This document shows positions 8,220 through 16,334 of a stretch of 54,039 bases of DNA, piece after piece. The stretch's first letter is position 1. Every line of letters begins with the position of its first letter. The notes below the pieces were generated by a model that made no database searches, was not told where the DNA came from, and saw only the letters and a list, made by a program, of their open reading frames with translations. Source of the stretch: Companilactobacillus bobalius (lineage in GTDB: Bacteria; Bacillota; Bacilli; Lactobacillales; Lactobacillaceae); NCBI RefSeq assembly GCF_009764355.1, contig NZ_LNUA01000058.1, positions 1 to 54,039 on the forward strand. Reading direction: 5' to 3'. The translations under genes and the position numbers were made by a program.

Positions 8220-9261
8220 AATTGTGACGATTACTACGACTTCTTGAGCCAACATTTCCATTATTTCCTGGATTTTGACCATAAGGATTTTGTGGTTGAC
8301 CTAATTGTTGTTGCCCATTTGGAGTTTGGTTTTGATTGCCAAATCTCTGTTGTAAGTTAGGTCTTGGTTGGTTGAAGTTTTGATTATTTTGAGGTGCATA
8401 ATTTTGATTATTGAATTGACGTCTGTTGCCGTTCATAGGTTGTTGATTCTGAGATTGTCCAAAATTATTTTGTGGTTGTTGATTATTGCGACCACCATTA
8501 TTCATTGGTTTATTGGACATTTGATTATTATTCATCGATTGATTTGGAAACTGTTGTTGATTGTTATAACCGTTATTCATAGGTTGTTGAAAATTACCAT
8601 TACCGTTGAAATTTGCATTAGGATTCTGATTCATCTGGTTTGGAGCTTGTTGATTGAATCCCGGTTGATTCATAGGTTGTTGGTTATATTGTCCCTGATA
8701 TTGTTGATTAGGATTAGGTTGTTGATTGAAGTTTTGATTATTTTGAGCTTGATAAGGATTATAGCCATAATTTTGTTGATTAAAATTGTTCGGTTGTGCA
8801 TTATATTGCTCTGGGTTCATTTGATTCATAGGATTTTGATCATATGGATTGTTTCCATACTGATTAGTAGGATCCTCAGGTTCATCTTCAGGAATTGGAT
8901 GGAGAATCGTATCAACGATAACGATGATCAAATCGATTGCACCAATAATGATACCAACCCAAGCCCAGATTTTTAGAAAACCTGCACCAGGCATGTTGGC
9001 ATTGAAGAGGCCCATTAGTCCACCAAGAATCAGGATGATAAAGCCTACGATATCAGGAACCATACTATACGTACGGTTAGTTAAGATGTAAATTGCAGCC
9101 GAGATAATATAAGTTATTGCCATCAAAATACCAGCGGCACCACCAATGGCACCTGTACCAACTAGAGCAGCAATAAAGCCTTCAAATCCGGACTTAACCA
9201 TTAGGATAATAGATAGTATAAGCAATAAAATACCGGCAGAAATTTTTGTTATTCTTACCAT
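8218..9261 (-). CDS. Membrane protein with a long Q/N-rich prion-like tail
   Basis: This 347-residue protein has two very different halves. Residues 1-~120 form about four hydrophobic helices with glycine/alanine-rich turns. An acidic linker (PIPEDEPEDP) follows, then about 215 residues made almost entirely of N, Q, P, G, Y, F and M with almost no charge until a basic end (SRSRSNRH). The tail has loose repeats such as NQQPMN and NNQNFNQQ but no exact unit. The start ATG has GGAGG seven bases upstream. I know no characterised homolog. The composition resembles prion-like or phase-separating regions, and the tail would lie on one side of the membrane. It appears to be a single-gene unit. Confidence 0.75.
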   Translation of the reverse strand: MVRITKISAGILLLILSIILMVKSGFEGFIAALVGTGAIGGAAGILMAITYIISAAIYILTNRTYSMVPDIVGFIILILGGLMGLFNANMPGAGFLKIWAWVGIIIGAIDLIIVIVDTILHPIPEDEPEDPTNQYGNNPYDQNPMNQMNPEQYNAQPNNFNQQNYGYNPYQAQNNQNFNQQPNPNQQYQGQYNQQPMNQPGFNQQAPNQMNQNPNANFNGNGNFQQPMNNGYNNQQQFPNQSMNNNQMSNKPMNNGGRNNQQPQNNFGQSQNQQPMNGNRRQFNNQNYAPQNNQNFNQPRPNLQQRFGNQNQTPNGQQQLGQPQNPYGQNPGNNGNVGSRSRSNRHN

Positions 9262-9290
9262 AAAGAAACCTCCGATTTTACTAACAAATA

Positions 9291-10100
9291 CTATTGTATA
9301 TCATCCTTTATAAAATGGTTAATAGGACCATATTTATGTCCGACATCAATTTCATTTTTAATAGCATTGTAAGTAAATGTTTTAGCAATTCTGATAGCAT
9401 CTTCCATACTCTTGCCCTTAGCAATTTCAGCTACGATACATGATGATAGTGTATCACCAGTACCGTTGATATGATCAGTTTTTACAAAGGGTTCAGAGAT
9501 CCAGAAAGATTCGCCATCTTCTAGTAGAACGTAGTCTTCAACTTCACTGATTGAGTCGTCACTATGTTCACCCTTTATCATAATATTTTTTGGTCCTAAA
9601 TTGCGTAATTTATGCGCAGCCTTAATAATTTCTTCTTTATTATTCAATTCTAATCCAGAAAGTTTTTTAGCTTCGTAAAAATTAGGAGTAATTAAATCGG
9701 CTAATGGGAACAATTCATCGATCAAAGTTTGGTAAGCTTCAGCTTCTAAAAGCATGGCTCCATGTTTTGTGATGATAACTGGATCAAGAACAAAAGCACC
9801 AAAAGGCTTATCCTTGATGGCTTCAGCGACAGTGTGAATGATTTCAGAATCAGAAAGCATACCTGTCTTGAAAGCAGAAACTTTAAAATCATCTTTAATA
9901 TCATTGATTTGGCTATTAATAAACTTGGCTGGCATATTTACGCTATCGTGAATACCGTAAGAGTTACCGGCAACGGCAGCAGTTAAAACTGACATACCAT
10001 AAACGCCACGAGCCATAAAAGTCTTTAGATCAGCTTGTGCACCGGCACTACCGTCAGAGTCAGAACCAGCAATAGTTAGTACTTGAATAAATTTATTCAA
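9291..10100 (-). CDS. ThiD/PdxK-family kinase (pyridoxine or hydroxymethylpyrimidine kinase)
   Basis: This 269-residue protein is a ribokinase-fold kinase of the ThiD/PdxK group. It shows the N-terminal substrate loop GSDSDGSAGAQADLKTF, the KTGML segment, ITPNFYEA and the anion-hole/catalytic motif GTGDT. The last motif carries Asp where ThiD and Bacillus-type PdxK often have Cys. Members phosphorylate pyridoxine/pyridoxal or HMP and HMP-phosphate. With no thi genes nearby, a vitamin B6 salvage role is at least as likely as thiamin synthesis. The start is TTG, with AGGTGG upstream. It is divergent from the TipAS-type MerR gene. Confidence 0.82.
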   Translation of the reverse strand: MNKFIQVLTIAGSDSDGSAGAQADLKTFMARGVYGMSVLTAAVAGNSYGIHDSVNMPAKFINSQINDIKDDFKVSAFKTGMLSDSEIIHTVAEAIKDKPFGAFVLDPVIITKHGAMLLEAEAYQTLIDELFPLADLITPNFYEAKKLSGLELNNKEEIIKAAHKLRNLGPKNIMIKGEHSDDSISEVEDYVLLEDGESFWISEPFVKTDHINGTGDTLSSCIVAEIAKGKSMEDAIRIAKTFTYNAIKNEIDVGHKYGPINHFIKDDIQ

Positions 10101-10181
10101 TGTTAGTCACCCACCTAATTAATTGTTTCCTTTATATTAACAGAAAGCGTGAATTTGTGAGGGGGATTTATCATATTTCCC

Positions 10182-10212
10182 TTGACCTTGACGTAACGTA
10201 ATCCCTTAAAAT
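10182..10212 (+). promoter_or_regulatory. MerR-type promoter with a 19-bp spacer and internal operator
   Basis: TTGACC (10182-10187) and TAAAAT (10207-10212) are separated by exactly 19 bp. The spacer holds the dyad-like TTGACGTAACGTAA. Over-long 19-bp spacers carrying a palindrome are the hallmark of promoters activated by DNA untwisting by MerR proteins. The promoter drives the MerR gene itself, so autoregulation is expected, as known for TipA and Mta. Confidence 0.7.
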
Positions 10213-10235
10213 CGAAATTGTTAGGAGATTTATTT

Positions 10236-10994
10236 ATGAAATATACAATAAAAAAATTAGCACAATTGGCTGGTGTGAGTACGCGTACATTAAGATATTA
10301 TGATCAAATTGGTTTGTTGAAACCCAGTGAAGTTAATGAAAAGAATTATAGAATTTATGATAAAAAAAACGTAAATAAATTGCAACAGATTCTCTTTTAC
10401 AGGGCTCTTGACTTCCCATTAGATCAAATCAAACGACTAATCAATGATCCTGATTTTTCACGACTACAAGCTTTAAAAGAGCAACAAAAACTTTTAAAAG
10501 CTAAGCGCGATGAGTTGGATGATCTCCTAACAAATATCAATATGACTATTAAGAGTTTCCAAGGAGAAATTAAAATGACTGATACTGAGAAATTCAATAC
10601 TTTCAAACAGATAAAAATAAAGGAAAATGAGCAAAAATTTGGTCAAGAAATTCGTAAGGATTACGGTGAAGAAGTCATTAATACTTCTAATGATAAGTTT
10701 GCTAAGTTGAGTGAAGAAAAATATCAAGCTATGAATAACTTAGAGATAGAATTGATTCAGAATTTAGTTGAATTGAAAAAACATCCAGACTTGAATTCAG
10801 ATTTGGCTAAAAAGATTTTTGAAGAACATAAGCAATGGTTAACTTATACGTGGCCTAAATATAATGAGAAAATGCATCGAGGATTAGTTGACCTGTATGT
10901 AGAAGATAAACGGTTTGCTAAATATTATGACGATAAGGCTAATACTGAGGTTGTCCAATTGTTACGGGATGTCATTTATAAGTACACCAAATAG
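10236..10994 (+). CDS. MerR-family regulator with a TipAS-type drug-binding domain
   Basis: This 252-residue protein has an N-terminal MerR winged helix (YTIKKLAQLAGVSTRTLRYY, GLLKPSE), a coiled-coil linker and a C-terminal ~130-residue helical domain. The ending (LVDLYVEDKRFAKYYD) resembles the TipAS antibiotic-recognition domain of TipA, Mta and SkgA. Such proteins activate their own promoter, and sometimes efflux genes, on binding peptide antibiotics or other bulky ligands. The frame opens at a TTG 18 bases earlier, but the ATG has TTAGGAG nine bases upstream. No drug-transport gene is adjacent, so the target regulon is elsewhere or limited to itself. Confidence 0.85.
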   Translation: MKYTIKKLAQLAGVSTRTLRYYDQIGLLKPSEVNEKNYRIYDKKNVNKLQQILFYRALDFPLDQIKRLINDPDFSRLQALKEQQKLLKAKRDELDDLLTNINMTIKSFQGEIKMTDTEKFNTFKQIKIKENEQKFGQEIRKDYGEEVINTSNDKFAKLSEEKYQAMNNLEIELIQNLVELKKHPDLNSDLAKKIFEEHKQWLTYTWPKYNEKMHRGLVDLYVEDKRFAKYYDDKANTEVVQLLRDVIYKYTK

Positions 10995-10995
10995 A

Positions 10996-11046
10996 TATAA
11001 CGGCGTTATATAAAAAGAACAAATCATCAAATGATTTGCTCTTTTT
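10996..11046 (+). terminator. Palindrome followed by bidirectional terminator
   Basis: Immediately after the MerR stop is a perfect dyad TATAACGGCGTTATA (10996-11010). Next comes a hairpin (11012-11027 with 11031-11046) with one mismatch and a T tract, shared with the convergent DUF975 gene. The dyad resembles the CGTTATAACG palindromes elsewhere but with inverted half-sites. Confidence 0.7.
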
Positions 11047-11049
11047 TCA

Positions 11050-11760
11050 TTAAATATTATTTGCTGCATTTTTATCAACTAAGTCACGATAGAAGTTAGC
11101 CATAGTCAATTTGTAGTATGGATAGATCCAGATGAAACCAATACCCAATGTGATACTACCTAGAATCCACCATCCTAAGAAACTAAGTTGCATTACGAAG
11201 TAACGACCTTTATTACCAACCATTAATCGACGACTACGAGTAATGTAATCAGTTAATGTAAGCCCATCAGCTTCACCACGATCATTGAGATCTTTATAGA
11301 TAAAGTAAGTTTGAGAGTATGCCATCATCTTGATAATACCAGGAACAATTAATAATAAGGTCCATAAGAATGAAAAAATACCTACGAGAATATAGATTAA
11401 AATTAGTTTCCACCAATCAGGACTTCTGAAATAGGTGAAATTACTTTTGATGGGTTGAAAATCTAGTTGAGGATCTTCAATCCAATCTAATCCTCTGAAA
11501 GCACTCGATAGTGAGATTAATAAAACAACTAAACTGATAATGTAAGAAGTTAAACTGGTTGAGAGTAAACTTGAAAAAGCACCACCATTGTTATAAACAG
11601 CATCTTTCATGGCATCAGTTGAGTTAGAACGGCTGACATTAATGTTAATGATCATAACAATGACCGGAATTAAGTAAAGTTGAACTGCTCTGGACCAATT
11701 ACCCTGTAAAAGTGATTTTACTTCAGTTTTTAATTCATACCTTGTTTTATACCTTTGCAT
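11050..11760 (-). CDS. DUF975 family membrane protein
   Basis: This 236-residue integral membrane protein is probably of family DUF975. It has an N-terminal soluble stretch (RYELKTEVKSLLQGNW) and then about five hydrophobic segments separated by loops containing LDWIEDP and YIYPYYKLT-like patterns. No function is established for the family. I use the ATG at MQRYKTRYELK because AGGAGG lies eight bases upstream; the frame extends ten more codons without a better site. It is divergent from proC, about 140 bp away, and shares a terminator with the MerR gene. Family call moderately sure. Confidence 0.75.
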   Translation of the reverse strand: MQRYKTRYELKTEVKSLLQGNWSRAVQLYLIPVIVMIININVSRSNSTDAMKDAVYNNGGAFSSLLSTSLTSYIISLVVLLISLSSAFRGLDWIEDPQLDFQPIKSNFTYFRSPDWWKLILIYILVGIFSFLWTLLLIVPGIIKMMAYSQTYFIYKDLNDRGEADGLTLTDYITRSRRLMVGNKGRYFVMQLSFLGWWILGSITLGIGFIWIYPYYKLTMANFYRDLVDKNAANNI

Positions 11761-11898
11761 ATATTTATATCCTCCTAAAAAATTAATCATACATTAATTA
11801 TGAAAAAATCGAAACTAATTAAGAATGGATATTGTTACTATTTCAAAATCATTTTCGTTTATAATAAAGCCAATAGACCGTATAAAGGAGAAGATTTT

Positions 11899-12663
11899 AT
11901 GATTGGATTTATTGGAGCCGGTAGTATCGGTGGAGCCGTTATAACGGGCTTTATTAAAAATGGGTTTAATGCGGATGAAATAATTGTTAAAGGTGGTCAT
12001 TCTAACCATGCCAACCTTTTAGGTGAACAGTTGGGATTCCAAGTAGTTAAAAAAGTTAAACAATTAGAAGATACTGATGTTATTTTCATTGCCGTTGGAG
12101 CTAATGCTTTGGACGGTGTTTTGAAAGAACTAAAAGAGATTGTAGCAGGCAAATTGGTTGTAGCTTTCACCGGTAGTGCTACAATTTCTCATTTGAAACA
12201 GGTATTAGGTGATGCCAAGGTTGCTCATGCCATTCCTAATACTCCGGTTAAAGTTGGAGCAGGGTTTACTGGAATCACTTACTCAAACGATTTTGAGGAC
12301 GCTGATAAGAAGAAAGTTGCTTCAATCATGGGATATACAGGTCAATTAGTTGAAGTCCCTGAAAATCAACTAGGAATTCTCGGAACAGTTGCTGGTTGTT
12401 CACCAGCCTTCTTGGATGTCTTCATCGAAGCTTTGAGTGATGCAGGTGTAAAGCATGGTTTAAATCGTAAGTTGGCTTATGATGCTGCTATCGGTATGGC
12501 TATTGGTGCTAGTAAGTTAGCTAAACAATCAGAACTAAATGTTTCTGCCTTGAAAGATGAGGTTACTTCACCAGGTGGCTCAACAATTCGCGGTGTGGCT
12601 GCGCTAGAAGAATATGGTTTTAGAAATGCTGTTATTAAAGCTGTTGATGCAGCCGAAGAGTAA
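11899..12663 (+). CDS. proC: Pyrroline-5-carboxylate reductase
   Basis: This 254-residue enzyme catalyses the last step of proline synthesis, NAD(P)H-dependent reduction of pyrroline-5-carboxylate. The N-terminal Rossmann motif is MIGFIGAGSIGGAVITGF. The C-terminal dimerisation part includes the conserved ALSDAGVKHGL segment and EVTSPGGSTIRGVAALE. The start chosen has AAGGAG eight bases upstream and TATAAT at 11860-11865; the frame runs 99 bases further up but would skip this site. No proA or proB is adjacent, so it may draw on ornithine or other pyrroline sources. Length is close to the family norm. Confidence 0.93.
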   Translation: MIGFIGAGSIGGAVITGFIKNGFNADEIIVKGGHSNHANLLGEQLGFQVVKKVKQLEDTDVIFIAVGANALDGVLKELKEIVAGKLVVAFTGSATISHLKQVLGDAKVAHAIPNTPVKVGAGFTGITYSNDFEDADKKKVASIMGYTGQLVEVPENQLGILGTVAGCSPAFLDVFIEALSDAGVKHGLNRKLAYDAAIGMAIGASKLAKQSELNVSALKDEVTSPGGSTIRGVAALEEYGFRNAVIKAVDAAEE

Positions 12664-12677
12664 TTGATCCAATAATC

Positions 12678-12734
12678 AAAAAATCCGATTAGTTCAGATA
12701 TATTTTTAATATCTGGTCAAATCGGATTTTTTTT
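12678..12734 (+). terminator. Terminator of proC
   Basis: Two stacked stems (AAAAATCCGATT with AATCGGATTTTT, inner CAGATAT with ATATCTG) end in an eight-T run. Confidence 0.85.
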
Positions 12735-12768
12735 GTAGAGAAATAATTATTTCAGAATAGTTATTTTT

Positions 12769-12797
12769 TTGTTCTTTACAGTGTAATCAGGTAAAAT
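12769..12797 (+). promoter_or_regulatory. Promoter of the ECF S-component gene
   Basis: TTGTTC (12769-12774), a 17-bp spacer and TAAAAT (12792-12797), about 30 bases before the TTG start. The leader is too short for a riboswitch. Confidence 0.5.
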
Positions 12798-12827
12798 TAA
12801 GAAAATCAAAATAGGACGTGAAGACAT

Positions 12828-13421
12828 TTGCAAAAAAGAAAAGCTTATCGCACAGCAATTTTAGGAATCTTAATGGCGATTATTCTTGTGCAATCAATGG
12901 TGCCTTTTTTAGGTTTCATACCAACCGGTTTTATTAATATAACGATTATCCATATTACTGTTATCGTAGCTGCTATTGTTTTGGGACCTAAAGATGGAGC
13001 AATTGTAGGTCTAGTCTGGGGAATTGGAACGATTATCCGTGCTTTCACTAATCCAACTTCAATTATTGATACAACAGTTTTTACTAATCCAGTTGTGGCC
13101 GTTTTGCCCAGAGTAGCTGTCGGATTGGTTGCTGGGTGGATCTATTTGTGGTTCAAACATCATACAAGTAAAAAAGTTTTAGGGATGGCCATAGCTTCCG
13201 GAGTTGGTTCTTTAGTTAACACCGGCCTAGTATTAGGATTGATGCGTTTGATGTATGCAAGTACTATGGCACAAGCCTATGCTACTCAAACTGACCTTTT
13301 GAATAAGTTATTGTTAGTAATTGTTGGAACCAATGGTGTTCCAGAAATGATTGCGGCTATCATTATTGCCCCAGCTATTTCTAGTGCTATATTGAAAACT
13401 AATAAATTTTTGGATAATTAA
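12828..13421 (+). CDS. ECF transporter substrate-binding S component (possibly pantothenate-type)
   Basis: This 197-residue membrane protein has about six helices. The pattern of residues 25-115 is typical of vitamin-binding S components of energy-coupling factor transporters (INITIIHITVIVAAIVLGPK, DGAIVGLVWGIG, then the FTNPVVAVLPR loop). S components dock onto a shared EcfT-EcfA-EcfA' module encoded elsewhere. The overall pattern reminds me of the PanT group, but the substrate is not certain. The likely start is TTG with AGGACG about nine bases upstream; the next ATG would remove part of the first helix. It is a single-gene unit. Confidence 0.78.
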   Translation: MQKRKAYRTAILGILMAIILVQSMVPFLGFIPTGFINITIIHITVIVAAIVLGPKDGAIVGLVWGIGTIIRAFTNPTSIIDTTVFTNPVVAVLPRVAVGLVAGWIYLWFKHHTSKKVLGMAIASGVGSLVNTGLVLGLMRLMYASTMAQAYATQTDLLNKLLLVIVGTNGVPEMIAAIIIAPAISSAILKTNKFLDN

Positions 13422-13429
13422 TAATATAT

Positions 13430-13498
13430 AAAAACGGCCTCTATATAAGGGATTCAAGTAAAGAATATATCTTGAATGCTTAATTGAGGCCGTTTTTT
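13430..13498. terminator. Long hairpin terminator, homologous to the one at 100-170
   Basis: AAAACGGCCTC pairs with GAGGCCGTTTT, and an inner ATTCAAG/CTTGAAT stem is kept, as in the hairpin after cydC. The arrangement and most bases are shared although the surrounding genes are unrelated. It lies between the convergent ECF S component and gatD. Confidence 0.8.
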
Positions 13499-13525
13499 GA
13501 TTAAAATCTTTTTTATGTTTTCAAA

Positions 13526-14203
13526 TTATTTGTTGCTTGTAGCTGCCATGCGTTCTTTATGAGCTTGAACGATTTTATCTGCAATGGCACGGGCAACATT
13601 TTCGTTCTTTAAAATTGGTCCGTGTGAGTAACTGCCAATAACATTCTTGTAACGCATACCTTCTTGTTTGTCATCAGGATTGTTACCATAGCCTTGGATC
13701 ATTGTTCCGAAAGGTTTAAGCATTTTCTTATCATCGAAGTAAGTACGGCCACTATGGTTCTCAAAAGCCTTTACAGTGCCCCATTCAGTCTTATACTCAG
13801 TATCACCGATCATACGACTGTCGGCTTTGAAAACTGTGTGTAGGGGTAGGACATCGAGACATTGGATGGTTTTGCCACCACTTGTTTCATAGTACTTTCC
13901 GAGAAACTGGTAACCACCACAGATGCAAAGCATTGGCTTGTCATCTTCAATATAATCTTTGATAGTTTGACGATGTCTTTGTAAGTCAGTTGCGACAACT
14001 GATTGTTCGAAATCTTGACCACCACCAAAGAAAAGGAAGTCATAATCAAAGGCGTTAAAGTCCATATCCAAACTGATGTTATCAACTTGAGTATCATAAC
14101 CTTGTTCTTTAAGAAGAAAGCTGAGAATTTTAACATCTCCACTGTCTCCGTAAGTATTCATTAAATCTTCGTATAAGTAAGCAATTTTAATAGTTTCAGA
14201 CAT
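13526..14203 (-). CDS. gatD: Lipid II isoglutaminyl synthase, glutaminase subunit GatD
   Basis: This 225-residue class I glutamine amidotransferase matches GatD, which supplies ammonia to MurT for amidating D-Glu of the peptidoglycan stem peptide to D-isoglutamine. The N-terminus (KIAYLYEDLMNTYGDSGD) is characteristic. The catalytic Cys sits in LCICGGYQ near residue 94 and the His in SYSHGP near residue 193. GatD normally follows murT in one operon; here the upstream neighbour is the divergent pepC and the downstream one is convergent, so MurT must be encoded elsewhere. The enzyme should act at the inner membrane face. Confidence 0.88.
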   Translation of the reverse strand: MSETIKIAYLYEDLMNTYGDSGDVKILSFLLKEQGYDTQVDNISLDMDFNAFDYDFLFFGGGQDFEQSVVATDLQRHRQTIKDYIEDDKPMLCICGGYQFLGKYYETSGGKTIQCLDVLPLHTVFKADSRMIGDTEYKTEWGTVKAFENHSGRTYFDDKKMLKPFGTMIQGYGNNPDDKQEGMRYKNVIGSYSHGPILKNENVARAIADKIVQAHKERMAATSNK

Positions 14204-14280
14204 AATTTCTCCAATTTAGATTAGAAACATTGTAATTTAGTTAAATAATTGTAATATAGTTTAGTAACGAGGTGATGGAA

Positions 14281-15603
14281 TTGACAAAAGAAATCAATAA
14301 AGAGATTTTAGCAGATTTTAACAAGAACTTAAATCAAGATGCAAGTAATAATGTTTTGAAAAATTCTGTAGCACAGGTTGGAATTTACAAAGCTTCAGAA
14401 GATCCAGAAGTAAAAACGAAGTTGAATCCTTCATTTAATATTATGGTCAACTCAGGGAAGGTCTCTAACCAGAAGCAATCCGGACGTTGCTGGCTATTTG
14501 CTGCACTTAATACTTTGAGAACCGAATTTGCTTTACGAAACAATATGAAAGATTTTGAATTGTCTCAAAATTATTTATCATTTTGGGATCGACTAGAAAA
14601 ATCTAATGCCTTTTATCAAGAGGTTCTAGAATCAGCCGATTTACCAATTGAAGATCGTCAGGTAAATGATGTTTTCAGTGGTCCTAATGGTGATGGTGGT
14701 TTTTGGAGCTCTGCTGCTAACTTGATTAGTAAGTATGGTGTAGTGCCTAACTACGTTATGCCAGAAACAGCTGTTTCAGAAAATACACGTGAATTCGACG
14801 CCGTCCTTAATAAATTATTGCGCAAAAATGGAATTGAACTACGCCAATTAGTTAAGGATGGAGCTGCTCAAGCAGATATTGATAAACGCGTCAACGAAAT
14901 GTTGTCAGAAATTTACAAGATTTGTGTATACTCATTCGGCTTGCCACCAAAGAGTTTTGAACTATCATTGCAAACTGATAATGATAAGTTGATTGAAGAA
15001 GAAAATATCACACCAAAACAATTCTTTAATAACTACTTTACAACTAACTTGGATGATTTTGTGACAATTGAGAATTCTCCTCAAAAGAGTAAGAAATATC
15101 ATCAAGTTTATTCAATTAAGAACCAAAATAACGTTATTGGCGGTAAAGAGCATGTCTTCTTGAACTTACCGATGGAACGTCTTGAAGAATTAACTATTCA
15201 ACAATTGAAGAATAATCAATTGGTTTGGTTCGGTAATGATGTTTTGAAGCAATCAGACCGTAAGAATGGTTACTTATTGGGTGATCTTTATCAATATGAC
15301 GAATTGTTCGGCATGGATAGTCAAATTGAAAAGGGACTCGCTCTTGACTATGGAGAAGCTGAAGTTTCTCACGCAATGACCATCACCGGTGTTAACATTT
15401 TGCATGGTCAACCTAACCGTTGGAAAGTTGAAAATTCTTGGGGTGAAGATAACGGAGTTCATGGTTATTATTTGATGGATGAAAAATGGTTCAAAGATAA
15501 TACTTATGAAGTCGTTATTAATAAGAAATATTTAAACGATGAAGAATTAGCTGAACTTGATCAAGAACCAGTTGTTCTACCTTCATGGGATGCATTATCG
15601 TAA
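14281..15603 (+). CDS. pepC: Aminopeptidase C (C1 cysteine peptidase, bleomycin-hydrolase family)
   Basis: This ~440-residue cytosolic cysteine aminopeptidase releases N-terminal amino acids from peptides. Catalytic residues are visible: Cys in QSGRCWLFAALN (near residue 70), His in EVSHAMTITG (near 363) and Asn in WKVENSWGEDNG (near 384). Lactobacilli also carry related PepE and PepG endopeptidases, so the exact paralog is not fixed by sequence alone. I prefer the TTG start at 14281, because GAGGTG ends six bases upstream; an ATG two codons earlier lies on the ribosome site itself. It is divergent from gatD. Confidence 0.88.
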   Translation: MTKEINKEILADFNKNLNQDASNNVLKNSVAQVGIYKASEDPEVKTKLNPSFNIMVNSGKVSNQKQSGRCWLFAALNTLRTEFALRNNMKDFELSQNYLSFWDRLEKSNAFYQEVLESADLPIEDRQVNDVFSGPNGDGGFWSSAANLISKYGVVPNYVMPETAVSENTREFDAVLNKLLRKNGIELRQLVKDGAAQADIDKRVNEMLSEIYKICVYSFGLPPKSFELSLQTDNDKLIEEENITPKQFFNNYFTTNLDDFVTIENSPQKSKKYHQVYSIKNQNNVIGGKEHVFLNLPMERLEELTIQQLKNNQLVWFGNDVLKQSDRKNGYLLGDLYQYDELFGMDSQIEKGLALDYGEAEVSHAMTITGVNILHGQPNRWKVENSWGEDNGVHGYYLMDEKWFKDNTYEVVINKKYLNDEELAELDQEPVVLPSWDALS

Positions 15604-15620
15604 AAAATAAAACAAGCTAA

Positions 15621-15666
15621 AATAGCCTCAATAACTCAAAACCGAGTTATTGAGGCTATTATTTTT
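15621..15666. terminator. Bidirectional terminator between pepC and the EAL gene
   Basis: A perfect 17-bp stem (15621-15637 with 15644-15660) with a six-base loop and a T tract. Confidence 0.88.
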
Positions 15667-15674
15667 TAACATAA

Positions 15675-16334
15675 TTAAACCATTGCTGGTTTTCCATAAA
15701 GGTATCCTTGTTGAATATCGATACCATATTTTTTAGCTAAAATTTGATCCTTATAATCTTCGACACCTTCGATTACCATATCTAAGCAATACTTTTCGGC
15801 CTGTTTAACCCAAAAATCAAGATACTTAGGGATTAGTTCGGCGTGACCACTCATGCGAAAATTTTGCATTGCAAACTTGATTCGATCAACATAGGGTAAT
15901 GCCTGTTTAACATTTTCATAAGTATTAGAGCCAGTCCCGACATCGTCGATAACTAAAGAGATACTATTTTGATGTAATAGTGAACTCAATTTTTTAACTT
16001 TATCTAAGGGAACAGCTTCAGTTAGTTCAATTGTGAGTGAAACAGGAGCAATTCTTTTCTTTAAAGAAATAATCTCATCAATTGTTGTTGGATCATTAGT
16101 TTGATCATGATTTAAATTGAAGGAAATCATCCGATCATCTTTGCCAGTATTTTTCTCCAAAGATTTAACAGTTTCTTCGAGCAACTTAGTTTGTCGTTCA
16201 ATCGAAAGTTCCGTAAAGTCCTCTGGTAAATGCCAAGAACCATTGTCTTCTTTACGCAAAAGAACCTCGTAACCGAAAATTGAATCATCATCTTTGTTTA
16301 TCTGTGGCTGAACAAAAAAACTATATTTCGTAAT
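15675..16334 (-). CDS. EAL-domain protein (cyclic-di-GMP phosphodiesterase-like) with an unusual start
   Basis: The frame encodes about 219 residues of a stand-alone EAL domain: YSFFVQPQ, the EAL-type motif YEVLLR, NLN, IELTE, DDVGTG, DRIKF, EGVE and QGYLYGKP. The first in-frame TTG/ATG-type codon (16259) falls inside the YEVLLR motif and would delete it. Homology-like sequence continues upstream to a strong AAAGGAGG, but there the only candidates are ATT (16332-16334) or ACG (16329-16331). The ACG sits where an ATG would be expected. The Asp after the IK motif is replaced by Ala (IKFA), so catalysis may be weak. No GGDEF gene is nearby. Confidence 0.8.
   Translation of the reverse strand: MTKYSFFVQPQINKDDDSIFGYEVLLRKEDNGSWHLPEDFTELSIERQTKLLEETVKSLEKNTGKDDRMISFNLNHDQTNDPTTIDEIISLKKRIAPVSLTIELTEAVPLDKVKKLSSLLHQNSISLVIDDVGTGSNTYENVKQALPYVDRIKFAMQNFRMSGHAELIPKYLDFWVKQAEKYCLDMVIEGVEDYKDQILAKKYGIDIQQGYLYGKPAMV

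Noticed and set aside
8260..8870. Repetitive-looking DNA that might be a tandem or CRISPR-like array
   Set aside because: The units are irregular and correspond to Gln/Asn-rich codons in one long frame. There is no fixed repeat length or spacer.
8368..8976. A 202-codon plus-strand frame rich in Ile/Leu
   Set aside because: It is antisense to the Q/N-rich membrane protein; the Asn/Gln codons read backwards give Ile/Leu. It has no ribosome site.
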